Source: Aurantimonas sp036549475
Lineage (GTDB): Bacteria > Pseudomonadota > Alphaproteobacteria > Rhizobiales > Rhizobiaceae
Length of the DNA: 64,000 bases
Direction: 5' to 3'
NCBI RefSeq assembly: GCF_036549475.1
Contig: NZ_JAZHLI010000016.1
Span: forward strand, 21,223 to 85,222
The translations under genes were made by a program, and so were the position numbers. The first letter of the stretch is position 1, and each line of letters opens with the position of its first letter. The notes beneath the pieces are model-generated. The model searched no databases, was not told the DNA's origin, and saw only the letters and a list, made by a program, of their open reading frames with translations. This document shows, piece by piece, positions 25,763 through 34,848 of this stretch.

Positions 25763-27508
25763 TTACTCGGCCGCCAGGGTCGAAGGCAGGACGGCGTCCC
25801 GTTCCTGGGCGTCCACCAGACGGCGATAGGCACCGCCGCGTTCGAGCAGCGCGTCATGGGAGCCTTCCTCGACAATCCGGCCGCCATCGACCACCACGAT
25901 CCGGTCGGCATGGCGGATGGTCGACAGGCGATGGGCGACGATCAGGGTCGTGCGGCCCTTGGCGAGTTCGGCGAGGGCCGTCTGGATGGCGCGTTCGGTC
26001 TCGGTATCGAGCGCCGAGGTCGCCTCGTCGAGGATCAGGATTTCCGGGTTCTTGAGGAACATGCGGGCGATCGACAGGCGCTGCTTCTGGCCGCCCGACA
26101 GCTTCAGGCCGCGCTCGCCGACCAGTGTATCGAGGCCGTCCGGCAGCCGCGCGACGGTGTCGGCGAGATGCGCCCGTCCCAGCGCGTCCCAGATCTCGGC
26201 GTCGTCGGCGTCGAGCCGGCCATAGGCGACATTGTCACGGATCGTCCCGCCGAACAGGAACACGTCCTGCTGGACGACGCCGATATGGCTGCGCAGCGAG
26301 GCGAGGGTCATGTCGCGGATGTCGATGCCGTCGATGGTGATCGCGCCGCGAACGAGATCGTAGAAGCGCGGCACCAGCGCGCAGATCGTCGTCTTGCCTG
26401 CGCCGGACGGGCCGACAAAGGCGATCGTCTCGCCGGCCGCGACCTGCAGATCGATGCCGTTCAGCACCGGATGGCCGGTCGAATAGGTGAAGTGCACGTC
26501 CGAGAACCGGACCTCGCCGGCGAGCCGGTCGACGGTGCGGGCGCCCGGGCGATCGACGATGTCGGGTGCTGTGTCGAGGAAATCGCAATAGCGGCGGAAG
26601 CCGGCGATTCCCTTGGGATAGCTCTCCAGCACCGCGGCGATCTTCTCGACCGGGCGGAAGAAGACGCCGACCAGCAGCAGAAAGCCGACGAAGCCGCCAT
26701 TCGACAGGTCGCCGGCGATGACGAAATAGGTGCCGGCGACCATGACGATCACCTGGGTCAGCCGCATCGACAGATAGTTCAGCGACTGGCTGACCGACAT
26801 GATGCGGTAGGCGTCGAGCTTGCGGTCGCGATACTGCGCGTTGTCGCGGGCAAAGAGCGAGCGCTCGTGATTCTCGTTGGCGAAGGCCTGGACGACACGG
26901 ATGCCGCCGACATTCTCCTCGATGCGGGCATTGAACGCGCCGACGCTGCCGTAGATTGCGCGCCAGGTCTCGGTCATGCGGGCGCCGTAGCGTATGGTCA
27001 GGACGGTCCCGACCGGCACCATCACCGCCGTGATCAGCGCCAACTCGACATGGACGAACAGCATCAGCACGAAGGCGCCGAGGAAGGTCATCACCGCGAT
27101 GAACAGATCCTCCGGCCCGTGATGGGCGATCTCTCCGATCTCCTCCAGATCCTTTGTCAGGCGGCCCACCAGATGGCCGGTCTTCTGGTTGTCGAAATAG
27201 CCGAAGGACAGCTTCTGGAGATGGTCGAAGGCGCGCCGGCGCATCTCCGTCTCGATATTGATGCCCAGCATGTGGCCCCAATAGGTGACCACCGCCATCA
27301 GCCCGGTGTTGAGAAGGTAGATGGCCAGCAGGCCGATCGCCGCCGCGATGATCAGGTTCCACTCGCCGCTCGGCAGCAGCGTGTCGATGAACACCTTTAC
27401 TGCGATCGGGAAGGCGAGCTCGAGGAGGCCGGGCAGTACCGCGCAGCCGAAATCCAGGATGAACAGGCCGCGCCAGGGGGCGTAATAGGAGAAGAACCGC
27501 GCAAGCAT
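25763..27508 (-). CDS. MsbA-like ABC transporter, fused permease and ATPase
   Basis: 581 residues: six transmembrane helices (1-320), then the ATPase with Walker A VGPSGAGKTT, signature LSGGQKQRLSIARM, Walker B ILILDEATSALD and H-loop VAHRLST. It is a homodimeric type IV exporter of lipids, peptides or siderophores. Its place between a siderophore reductase and exbB-exbD-tonB suggests a role in siderophore handling, but no siderophore synthesis gene is nearby. It is convergent with the SIP gene, 18 bp between stops. Confidence 0.9.
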   Translation of the reverse strand: MLARFFSYYAPWRGLFILDFGCAVLPGLLELAFPIAVKVFIDTLLPSGEWNLIIAAAIGLLAIYLLNTGLMAVVTYWGHMLGINIETEMRRRAFDHLQKLSFGYFDNQKTGHLVGRLTKDLEEIGEIAHHGPEDLFIAVMTFLGAFVLMLFVHVELALITAVMVPVGTVLTIRYGARMTETWRAIYGSVGAFNARIEENVGGIRVVQAFANENHERSLFARDNAQYRDRKLDAYRIMSVSQSLNYLSMRLTQVIVMVAGTYFVIAGDLSNGGFVGFLLLVGVFFRPVEKIAAVLESYPKGIAGFRRYCDFLDTAPDIVDRPGARTVDRLAGEVRFSDVHFTYSTGHPVLNGIDLQVAAGETIAFVGPSGAGKTTICALVPRFYDLVRGAITIDGIDIRDMTLASLRSHIGVVQQDVFLFGGTIRDNVAYGRLDADDAEIWDALGRAHLADTVARLPDGLDTLVGERGLKLSGGQKQRLSIARMFLKNPEILILDEATSALDTETERAIQTALAELAKGRTTLIVAHRLSTIRHADRIVVVDGGRIVEEGSHDALLERGGAYRRLVDAQERDAVLPSTLAAE

Positions 27509-27633
27509 CCGGGCCTCGTCAATGTCTCTGGCGCCAGAAGCGGGCCGGACGGCGTTCGCCGAACCGGCCCAGAATGGCCGCGCATGATGATGATAGACTG
27601 TTTCGCCGCCACGTTCCGCCGCGCGTCATGCGC

Positions 27634-28593
27634 CTACTGGAAGCGGATCGGTACCGTCAATGACACCGCGCCTCCGCCGGGCGGTGCGGGGAATGGGCTC
27701 GCCCGCCGCAGGAGCGAGACCGCGGCGTCGTCGAGGATCCGGCCGGCCGACCCGGCGACCCGCGCCGACGTGACGCGGCCATTGCCGTCCATCCGGAAGG
27801 CGACCGTCACTGTGCCGGACCCGCCGCCGCGCGGGCTGCGCTTGTAGCGGTTGAGCCGTGCCTGGACGGCGTTGCGCCAGCTTGCCAGCGCCGAACGCGA
27901 GACATTCGCGCCCTGGGAGACCTGCTGCTGCCGGCGGCCCGCGGTGGCGGTCGACGGCGGCGGAGCAGCCTTCTTCCCCTGCCGGTTCTGTTTGCGCTCG
28001 ACGGGCTTGCGCCGCTCGCGCGGCTTGGCCTGCTTCGTCTCCTCGCGAGCGGCCTGGCGCACTCTCGGCGGCGGGTTCGGACGGAATGTCGGCACCGGCA
28101 CCACGGCGGGTGCCGCCATCTGCTCCGGCTCAGGCTCCGGCTCCGGCTCGGGCTGCGGTTCGGCCTCCGGCTCCGGCGTCTCCGGCACCTTGGGTTCCTC
28201 TACCTCGGGCGGATCGACGGGCTCCGGCATCGGCTCGGGCGCAACGTCCTCTTCCGGCTCAGGCTTCGGCTCCGGAAGGGGGTCGGCGACCGGCTCGGGC
28301 TCTGCTTCCGCTTCGGGGGCCGGCTCCTCGGGCGGAGGCTCGGTGGATTCCGGCTCGGCGACGGCCTCCGTGGAGGCGACATCGGGTGTTGCGGCCGGCG
28401 CGGCGAGCTCGATCAGGATCGGCGCCTGCTCATTGCCCGCCGGCGCCTCTTCGGGCACCCGGGCGAGGACGGCATAGGCGACGGCACCGTGGGCCGCCAG
28501 GACCAGCATCGCCGCCAGCGGCCAGCGCAGCAGGGCTGCGCGTCCCGAACGGGTGCCGTCGCCGAAGGGGATCGGGTCGCCGCCGCTGGCCAT
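27634..28593 (-). CDS. tonB: TonB energy-transduction protein
   Basis: 319 residues. One N-terminal membrane anchor (LLRWPLAAMLVLAAHGAVAYAVL) is followed by a long Pro/Glu-rich periplasmic spacer of about 100 residues built from EPEP-type repeats. A basic stretch comes next. The C-terminal TonB domain has LASWRNAVQARLNRYKRSPR, GTVTVAFRMDGNGRVTSARV and AVSLLRRASPFPAPP. It links the inner-membrane ExbBD motor to outer-membrane receptors. It is the last gene of exbB-exbD-tonB, three bases after exbD. Confidence 0.92.
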   Translation of the reverse strand: MASGGDPIPFGDGTRSGRAALLRWPLAAMLVLAAHGAVAYAVLARVPEEAPAGNEQAPILIELAAPAATPDVASTEAVAEPESTEPPPEEPAPEAEAEPEPVADPLPEPKPEPEEDVAPEPMPEPVDPPEVEEPKVPETPEPEAEPQPEPEPEPEPEQMAAPAVVPVPTFRPNPPPRVRQAAREETKQAKPRERRKPVERKQNRQGKKAAPPPSTATAGRRQQQVSQGANVSRSALASWRNAVQARLNRYKRSPRGGGSGTVTVAFRMDGNGRVTSARVAGSAGRILDDAAVSLLRRASPFPAPPGGGAVSLTVPIRFQ

Positions 28594-28596
28594 GGG

Positions 28597-29064
<468 letters not shown>

Positions 29065-29068
29065 CGGC

Positions 29069-30205
29069 CTACTCCGTGGCGGCCATCAACGGCGCCGCTC
29101 CCTGGCCGGTTCGGCGACGGTCGAGATCGCGCGACAGATGCTGCAGGACGAGGGCCGAGCCGTCGGACAGGACGGCGCGATAACCGGCAATCGAGCGGGC
29201 GAAGACGTTGTAGACGATGACCGCCGGAATGGCGGCCACGAGGCCGATCGCGGTGGCCAGCAAGGCCTCGGCGATGCCGGGGGCGACGACGGCGAGGTTG
29301 GTCGTGTTGGCCTGACTGATGCCGATGAAGGCGTTCATGATGCCCCAGACGGTGCCGAACAGGCCGACGAAGGGGGCCGTGGAGCCGATGGTCGCGAGAA
29401 TGCCGGTGCCGCGCGAGATCGACCGGCCGGCGCCGGCCTCGATGCGCGACAGCGCGACGGAGACGCGCTCCCTGATGCCGTCGTCGGAGAGATCGGCCGA
29501 GCGGGCCCGCTCGGCGTCGGCGCTCTGGGCGAGGGCCGCCACCGGACCCCGCCAGCGGCGGCGCTGGGCGGTCAGCGCGTCGGACAGGGTGTCGGCACGG
29601 GCAAGCCGGCGGACGCCGGCGCGGGCGCGGCGTTTGGCAAGGAGCAATTCCAGCGCCTTGGACAGGCCGATGGTCCAGGTGACGAGCGAGGCGAAGGCCA
29701 GCCCGATCATCACCGCCTTCACCACCCAGTCGGCGGCCATGAACATGCCCATGGGCGACAGATCGTGGGGCAGGGCCGCGTTGCGCTCACCCGGTGCAGC
29801 GGCGGATGCCTGCGCCGTTGCGCCCGGTTGTGCTTCCCTGTTCGGGGCTGTCTCCGCCGGTGTAGCGGGCGCCGCAATTGTTGCGGGCGCGGCTGCGTCA
29901 TTGGCGGTCGGTGTCGCCTCGCCCTCCGGCGAGGCCGCAGGCTCAGGGGCTCCCTGCGCGACCGGATCGGTCGTCCGGTCCTCTGCCGGCAAAACAGTCT
30001 CCGCACCTGCGTCGGAGTCGGCATCGGGTCCGGCAACGGGCGCCGTCACCGGTGCCGTCCCTTGTGATGTGCTCGGGCTGGCCGCAGGGACGTTCGTGTC
30101 CTGCGCCATGGCCGTGTCGCGCGGTTGCGGCGCGACTGCGACGATCAGGGCAATGGCGAATGCAAGCCGGGACAGGGCGGACCTGTGGGCGGGAAGATGG
30201 GTCAT
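29069..30205 (-). CDS. exbB: Biopolymer transport protein ExbB, long periplasmic form
   Basis: 378 residues. A signal peptide (LSRLAFAIALIVAVAPQPRD) is followed by an Ala/Pro/Thr-rich periplasmic extension to about residue 150. Then comes the usual three-helix ExbB core: MFMAADWVVKAVMIGLAFAS, GILATIGSTAPFVGLFGTVWGIM, and EALLATAIGLVAAIPAVIVYN. The N-terminal extension is typical of alphaproteobacterial ExbB. The start at 30205 was chosen because the signal peptide begins there; the frame remains open to 30301. An iron box with promoter stands at 30311-30325. Confidence 0.92.
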   Translation of the reverse strand: MTHLPAHRSALSRLAFAIALIVAVAPQPRDTAMAQDTNVPAASPSTSQGTAPVTAPVAGPDADSDAGAETVLPAEDRTTDPVAQGAPEPAASPEGEATPTANDAAAPATIAAPATPAETAPNREAQPGATAQASAAAPGERNAALPHDLSPMGMFMAADWVVKAVMIGLAFASLVTWTIGLSKALELLLAKRRARAGVRRLARADTLSDALTAQRRRWRGPVAALAQSADAERARSADLSDDGIRERVSVALSRIEAGAGRSISRGTGILATIGSTAPFVGLFGTVWGIMNAFIGISQANTTNLAVVAPGIAEALLATAIGLVAAIPAVIVYNVFARSIAGYRAVLSDGSALVLQHLSRDLDRRRTGQGAAPLMAATE

Positions 30206-30310
30206 GTCTGGCCGTTCGTCCTTCGGGCGTTGCCCGGTCACTGTTCCACGGGGTCGGCCGTCGCGTTGCCGGCCCGATCGAGGGAGCGTTCCGCTGCGCA
30301 TAATCTAATC

Positions 30311-30325
30311 TGATAGTAATAGTCA
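30311..30325 (-). promoter_or_regulatory. RirA-type iron box upstream of exbB
   Basis: TGATAGTAATAGTCA is TGA-N9-TCA and nearly palindromic. On the minus strand it overlaps TTGACT (-35). It sits about 100 bases before exbB and implies iron-controlled expression of exbB-exbD-tonB. Confidence 0.65.
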
Positions 30326-30357
30326 ACTTTACGCATGGTGCTGTCGGAGTGCTGCCC

Positions 30358-31134
30358 TCAGCGCGGGAACGCCAGCTTCATGTCGTCGGAAGGCCTGGCC
30401 AGGACATCCATGGGAATTCCGTAGATGGCCTCCAGGCGTTCGGGGGTGATAATGCCGGCCGGCGCGCCCCGCGCCACAAGGCGCCCGTCCTTCAAGGCGA
30501 TGATCTCGTCGCAGAACCGGGCCGCCATGTTGATCTCGTGCAGGACGACGATGACCCCGACGCCGCGCCGGTCGCAGAGGTCGCGCACCAGCGACAGCAT
30601 CTCGATCTGGTGCGCCACGTCGAGGGCCGAGATCGGCTCGTCGAGGAGGAGATAGCCTGCGTCCTGGGCAACCAGCATGGCGAGCCAGACGCGTTGGCGC
30701 TCCCCGCCCGACAGGCTTTCCACGAAGCGGTCGGCATAGGTCGCGGTGTCGGTGAGCGCCAGGGCCTCGTCGACCTTCTCCCGGTCGGCGGGGCCGAACC
30801 GGCCGAGGGCGCCGTGCCAGGGGTAGCGGCCGAGCGCGACGAGTTCCTTGACCAGCATGCCGGGCACCAGCGGCGTGTGCTGCGGAAGATAGGCAATTCG
30901 CCGCGCCAGTTCCCGCTCGCCCCATTCCCCGATCGGCCGACCGTCGAAAGCGAGGCGTCCTGTCGTCGGGCGAAGCTGGCGCGCCAGGAGCTTCAGCAGC
31001 GTGGACTTGCCGGAACCGTTGTGTCCGACGAGGCCGGTGACGGTGCCATGGCCGAGGCTGAGTGTCAGGGGGGAGAGCAAGGTGCGCGCCGGCACGCCGA
31101 CGCCTGCCTCCTCGAGGGTGAAAGCGGCGTTCAT
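30358..31134 (-). CDS. fhuC: Ferric-siderophore ABC transporter ATP-binding protein
   Basis: 258 residues: Walker A GLVGHNGSGKSTLLKLLARQ, Q-loop IAYLPQHTPLVPGMLVKELV, signature VESLSGGERQRVWLAMLVAQ, Walker B LLLDEPISALD, switch His in VVLHEINMAARFCD. The PEISALD-H-x-E pattern is that of FhuC/FepC iron-siderophore ATPases. The start overlaps the fhuB stop by four bases (ATGA), so it ends a fhuDBC operon. Confidence 0.92.
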   Translation of the reverse strand: MNAAFTLEEAGVGVPARTLLSPLTLSLGHGTVTGLVGHNGSGKSTLLKLLARQLRPTTGRLAFDGRPIGEWGERELARRIAYLPQHTPLVPGMLVKELVALGRYPWHGALGRFGPADREKVDEALALTDTATYADRFVESLSGGERQRVWLAMLVAQDAGYLLLDEPISALDVAHQIEMLSLVRDLCDRRGVGVIVVLHEINMAARFCDEIIALKDGRLVARGAPAGIITPERLEAIYGIPMDVLARPSDDMKLAFPR

Positions 31135-33116
31135 GATGTCGATCCTCTTCGACCGAGCAGAATCAGCAGGACGGGAGCCCCGACGAGGGCGGCGACCAAG
31201 CCGGTCGGCAATTGATAGGGAAAGGCGATCGTGCGCCCGAGGAAATCGGCAAGGGCCATGATCGCCGCCCCGGCGAGCCCGGCGACGAGAAGCGTCGGCA
31301 AGGGCTGGCGGATGCCGAGATAGTGGACCATGTGCGGCGCCATCAGCCCGACGAAGGTCAGCGGGCCGATGATCGGCGTCGCCGCGGCCGTCAGGAGGGC
31401 GGCGAGGACGAGAAGGCAGGCCCGAGCGAAGGCGAGCGGCACGCCGAGCGCGGCGGCCTGCCGGTCGCCCAGCGGCAGGATCGCCAGCCAGCGCAACGTC
31501 GGCACCGCCGCCCCGACCAGCAGGATTGCGGCGATCGCGACGGGGATCGCGTCGGCCATGGTAATGCCCTGGGTCGAGCCGCCCATCCAGTCGACGAGGA
31601 TGAAGGCGCGCGGATCGCCCCCGGCCGCCAGCACGCCGACAACGGCATCGAGAAGCGCATTCAGCGCGATGCCGGCCAGAAGGATGGTCTCCGGCGAGAA
31701 GCCCGTGCGGCGGCCGTAGGCGAGGATCGCGACGAGAACGGCGAGGCCGCCGAGGCTGGTCGCCAGGCTTTCGCCAAAGAGCCCGAGATCGCCGACGACG
31801 AACAGCGACAGCGCGAAGGCGAAGGCCGAGCCGGCGCTAACGCCCAGAACCTCTGGGCTTGCCATCTCGTTGCCGGTCAGGCGCTGCAGGATTAATCCGG
31901 CGACAGCGACCATGGCCCCGGCCGAGGCCGCGGCGAGGAGCCGGGGTGCGCGCCAGGGCAGGATCGCGTCCCAGTCGGCGACGGGCAGGATCTGCCAGCC
32001 GCCGGCGGCGTCGCGCCCGACGAACAGCACCAGGACCAGAAGCAGCGCGAGCCCGCCGCACAGCGTCATTCGGATGCAGCGGCCAAAGTGGGCGGGCGCC
32101 TGGGAGACCGACGCCTCGAGTGCAGGGCGGACGTTCGCGCGCAGGCGCGGCAGCAGGAGCAGCAGCAGCGGCGAGCCGAAGATCGCCGTCACCGCGCCGG
32201 TCGGCAGGAACTCGGAGGACACGCCCGAGAGCAGCGTCACGGTGCAATCGGTCGCGAGCAGCAGCAGGGCGCCGATGACGCTCGACCAGACAAGCCGCTC
32301 GCCGAATTGCCGGGCGCCGGCCAGCCGCGCCAGGATCGGCGCGACGAGGCCGACGAAGCCGATGACGCCGACGGCGCTGGTCACGAAACAGGCGAGAAGC
32401 ACGGCAAGAGCCACCGCCCCGAGTCGGATACGGGCCACGTGCAGCCCGAGGGATGACACGCTGGCATCGCCGAGGTCCAGCAGCGCGAGCGGCCGCACCA
32501 GCAGCCAGGCCGGCACGACCAGCACGGCGAGGCGCAGCGCGAGGTCGAGCGTCGGCTGCCAGCTCTGCTGGGCCAGCGAACCGGCGCCCCAGATGAACAG
32601 GCTGACCAGATAGCGGTCCTTGATCATGATCAGGATCGCCGAGAGCGCGCCGCAATAAAGGCTGACGACCAGGCCGGCAAGCACGAGGGAGACCGCCGAG
32701 AAATTGCGTCGCACGAGCAGGAAGACGACCAGCGTCGACAGGGCGCTGCCGCCGATCGCCACCAGGTCACGGCCAAAGCCGAAGAGCGCTGGCGCGAACA
32801 GCGTCGCCAGCGCCAGCGCCAGCCGGGCGCCGGCATCGATACCCAGTGTCGTCGGGGAGGCCAGAGGATTGCGCAGCACCTGCTGCAGGATCGCGCCGGA
32901 TGCCGACAGGGCCGCGCCGCACAGGAGCGCCATGGCAAGGCGCGGGAGATCGGCATGGAGGAACACCACGCGCGCGGCATCGTAGCCTGCGGTCTCCGGC
33001 ATCGCCCACAATTGGGCGATCGGGCCGGCGACGACGGCGACGAGCAGCATCGCGGCCGGGAGCGCCAGCACCGCGGTGAAGCGGGCCGGCCCGTTCATGC
33101 GCGGCGACAGGATCAT
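31131..33116 (-). CDS. fhuB: Ferric-hydroxamate ABC transporter permease, tandem FecCD domains
   Basis: 661 residues containing two FecCD-type permease halves in one chain, the hallmark of FhuB. The first half has PRLAMALLCGAALSASGAIL then QVLRNPLASPTTLGIDAGA. The second has APRLLAAASAGAMVAVAGLI then QRLTGNEMASPEVLGVSAGS. Each half has a GFVGL(V/M)AP segment. About 20 helices form the inner-membrane path for ferric hydroxamates. It overlaps fhuD upstream and fhuC downstream by four bases each. Confidence 0.93.
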   Translation of the reverse strand: MILSPRMNGPARFTAVLALPAAMLLVAVVAGPIAQLWAMPETAGYDAARVVFLHADLPRLAMALLCGAALSASGAILQQVLRNPLASPTTLGIDAGARLALALATLFAPALFGFGRDLVAIGGSALSTLVVFLLVRRNFSAVSLVLAGLVVSLYCGALSAILIMIKDRYLVSLFIWGAGSLAQQSWQPTLDLALRLAVLVVPAWLLVRPLALLDLGDASVSSLGLHVARIRLGAVALAVLLACFVTSAVGVIGFVGLVAPILARLAGARQFGERLVWSSVIGALLLLATDCTVTLLSGVSSEFLPTGAVTAIFGSPLLLLLLPRLRANVRPALEASVSQAPAHFGRCIRMTLCGGLALLLVLVLFVGRDAAGGWQILPVADWDAILPWRAPRLLAAASAGAMVAVAGLILQRLTGNEMASPEVLGVSAGSAFAFALSLFVVGDLGLFGESLATSLGGLAVLVAILAYGRRTGFSPETILLAGIALNALLDAVVGVLAAGGDPRAFILVDWMGGSTQGITMADAIPVAIAAILLVGAAVPTLRWLAILPLGDRQAAALGVPLAFARACLLVLAALLTAAATPIIGPLTFVGLMAPHMVHYLGIRQPLPTLLVAGLAGAAIMALADFLGRTIAFPYQLPTGLVAALVGAPVLLILLGRRGSTS

Positions 33117-34009
33117 GCGGGCGCGCGTTCCCCGGATTCGTCCGCCGGTCCGGCCAGGGCGTCGGTGAGGAGCCCGGCGATGCGCAGGGCCGAGGGAAGC
33201 GCGCCGAACATCAAGGCGGGCGGCAGGACGGTGACCTGTCCGGCCGCGACGAAGGGAAGCTCGCGCCAGAGCGGGCTTTCGCCGAGCGTCTGCAACAGGT
33301 TCGGCGGCAGCGGCTCGAAGGCGAAGAGGCGCACGTCGGCGGTGGTCGCCAGTGCCTCGATGCCGACGGTCGCAAAGCCCCAGTAATTGGTCTCGCCCGC
33401 ATAGGCATTGGCCAGCCCGATCCGGTCCAGGACGGCCTGGTAGAGTCCCTTGCCGCCGAATACCCGCACATGGCGGGAATCCATGAAAGCGACGAGATAG
33501 ACCGGCGACAGCGCCAGGCCGGAGAGGCGCCCGGCGCAGGCGGAAAACCCCGCGTCGACCGTCTCGAGATAGGCTGCGGCGGCGCCCTGCCGGCCGGTGC
33601 GCCGGCCAAGCTTGCGGGTGACCACACCGGCGCGCTCCAGCGGATCGGCGCCTTCCTGGTAGATGGTCAGGCGTTCGACGGGGGCGATGCGGGCAAGTGC
33701 CGGCTCCTGGCGCGCGACATATTCGGTGGTGAGGATCAGGTCCGGATCCAGCAGGGCCAGCCGCTCGAAATTGACCTGCAGGGTGGAGCCGAGATCGGCG
33801 ACGCTTGCCGGCAGGGCCGGATCGGCGACCCATTCGTCCCAGTCTCCCGCAGCGGTCTGCGCGATCGGTGGATGGCCGAGCGCGAGCAGCGTTTCGGTCA
33901 GTGCATAGTCGAGTGAGGCGATACGCAGGTCGGTCGCCGTCACGGCCGGCCGCGTGGACATCGCCAGCGTCGCCAGCCCGCCGAGCAGGACACGTCTGTC
34001 GATCACCAT
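33113..34009 (-). CDS. fhuD: Ferric-hydroxamate periplasmic binding protein
   Basis: 298 residues with an N-terminal twin-arginine-like signal (DRRVLLGGLATLAMS) and a FhuD-type class III binding fold: LRIASLDYALTETLLALGHP, LGSTLQVNFERLALLDPDLI, YWGFATVGIEALATTADVRL. It hands the ferric siderophore to FhuB. It heads fhuD-fhuB-fhuC. A weak iron-box-like sequence (TGA-N9-CTA on the minus strand, 34047-34061) lies 40 bases upstream; the perfect box at 34215-34229 faces the other way. Confidence 0.9.
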   Translation of the reverse strand: MVIDRRVLLGGLATLAMSTRPAVTATDLRIASLDYALTETLLALGHPPIAQTAAGDWDEWVADPALPASVADLGSTLQVNFERLALLDPDLILTTEYVARQEPALARIAPVERLTIYQEGADPLERAGVVTRKLGRRTGRQGAAAAYLETVDAGFSACAGRLSGLALSPVYLVAFMDSRHVRVFGGKGLYQAVLDRIGLANAYAGETNYWGFATVGIEALATTADVRLFAFEPLPPNLLQTLGESPLWRELPFVAAGQVTVLPPALMFGALPSALRIAGLLTDALAGPADESGERAPA

Positions 34010-34214
34010 GAGGCAGCAGCCACGGGCGCATCGTCCTGATCGGCCTTAGAGATTGTTGTCATCCAGATACAGCGTCTATCTTGCCACGATCGCTACAGGG
34101 TTTGCGTACATCCGATTTCATTCGGGACGGCCCGGACCGACCAAGCTGCCGCCCGGCAGTTCGAGAGCGCAACGGTCCCGCCGAGACCCGGACACCTCGG
34201 AAACGGCCAAATGT

Positions 34215-34229
34215 TGACTCTACAATTCA
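34215..34229 (+). promoter_or_regulatory. RirA-type iron box upstream of the receptor pseudogene
   Basis: TGACTCTACAATTCA fits TGA-N9-TCA and overlaps TTGACT (34214-34219), followed by an AT-rich -10 region near 34235-34242. It is placed about 60 bases before the start of the decayed receptor gene, as in the intact receptor gene. It may also influence divergent fhuD. Confidence 0.6.
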
Positions 34230-34284
34230 TGTTTATCTATCGCTCGACTGCGTCCAAGGGCAAGGGGTCCTCGACAGAAGGGCT

Positions 34285-34848
34285 GTGCGACATCGGGAAT
34301 TACCGGCCATCGAGGTCGCGCCAACCCGTGCGACGCGCGGGGTGAGGCGTCCCACGTCACGGCCCGCGGCAAGTCTCGCACTGTTGCCGGCGGCGGCGCT
34401 GGCACAGGACGCCCGGTCGCGCTGGACACGGTGACGATAGAGGCTATCGGCAATTGGCAGACGGGACGTCCGGCGACCCGGCAATAAGGCGGCCAGGGCG
34501 CCGACTACGCCGCCAACGGCCATGTCGCCGAGACACCGCGTCCGCCGCCAAGACCGACCTGGCGATCGTCGAGCTCTTGCGCATGGTGACCGGGGTCACG
34601 CCGGAGCAGTTCGACGACCGTGCTGTCCAGTCATTCACAAAGCGCTGGCCTATTCGGCCGCGGCGCCTTCAGCATCGATCCGCGCTTCCATTCCTTCCAA
34701 ATCCGCGATCATCGATCTGACCTCGAAACGGCGGATGACGGAGAGCTTTCGGCAGATCGGCGCCGAATACGGCACCAAGGACCGCTACCAGGTGACCTTC
34801 GACGCGACCGGTCCGCCGGGCGAGTCGGGCTCGACCTCCTACCGGGCG
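34285..34848 (+). pseudogene. Decayed TonB-dependent siderophore receptor
   Basis: In order and across all three plus-strand frames I read a signal-peptide end (ASLALLPAAALAQD), a TonB-box-like strand (VALDTVTIEAIGNWQTG), and then GADYAANGHVAET. The plug segment follows (AAKTDLAIVELLRMVTGVTP, EQFDDRAVQSFT), then SIDPRFHSFQIRD and FRQIGAEYGTKDRYQVTFDA. These are the landmarks of a ferric-siderophore receptor plug in the right order. They are separated by at least four frameshifts and missing most of the DGxR and LYG motifs and the whole barrel. The remnant ends against the epimerase gene. The iron-box promoter at 34215 is intact. It was probably the cognate receptor of the divergent fhuDBC. 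Confidence 0.75.

Noticed and set aside
25856..27847. 663-codon open frame on the plus strand antisense to the ABC exporter gene
   Set aside because: Its product is Asp/His/Arg-rich without family similarity, as expected from the complement of a GC-rich gene, while the minus strand has full ABC motifs.
28110..28330. Tandem-repeat-like GGCTCCGG/GGCTCGG DNA
   Set aside because: It encodes the Pro-Glu spacer of TonB; the repetition follows the protein and is not a separate repeat element.
31131..34031. 966-codon minus-strand frame spanning fhuB and fhuD
   Set aside because: Only the part from 33116 onward is FhuB; the first ~300 codons are the out-of-frame shadow of fhuD.
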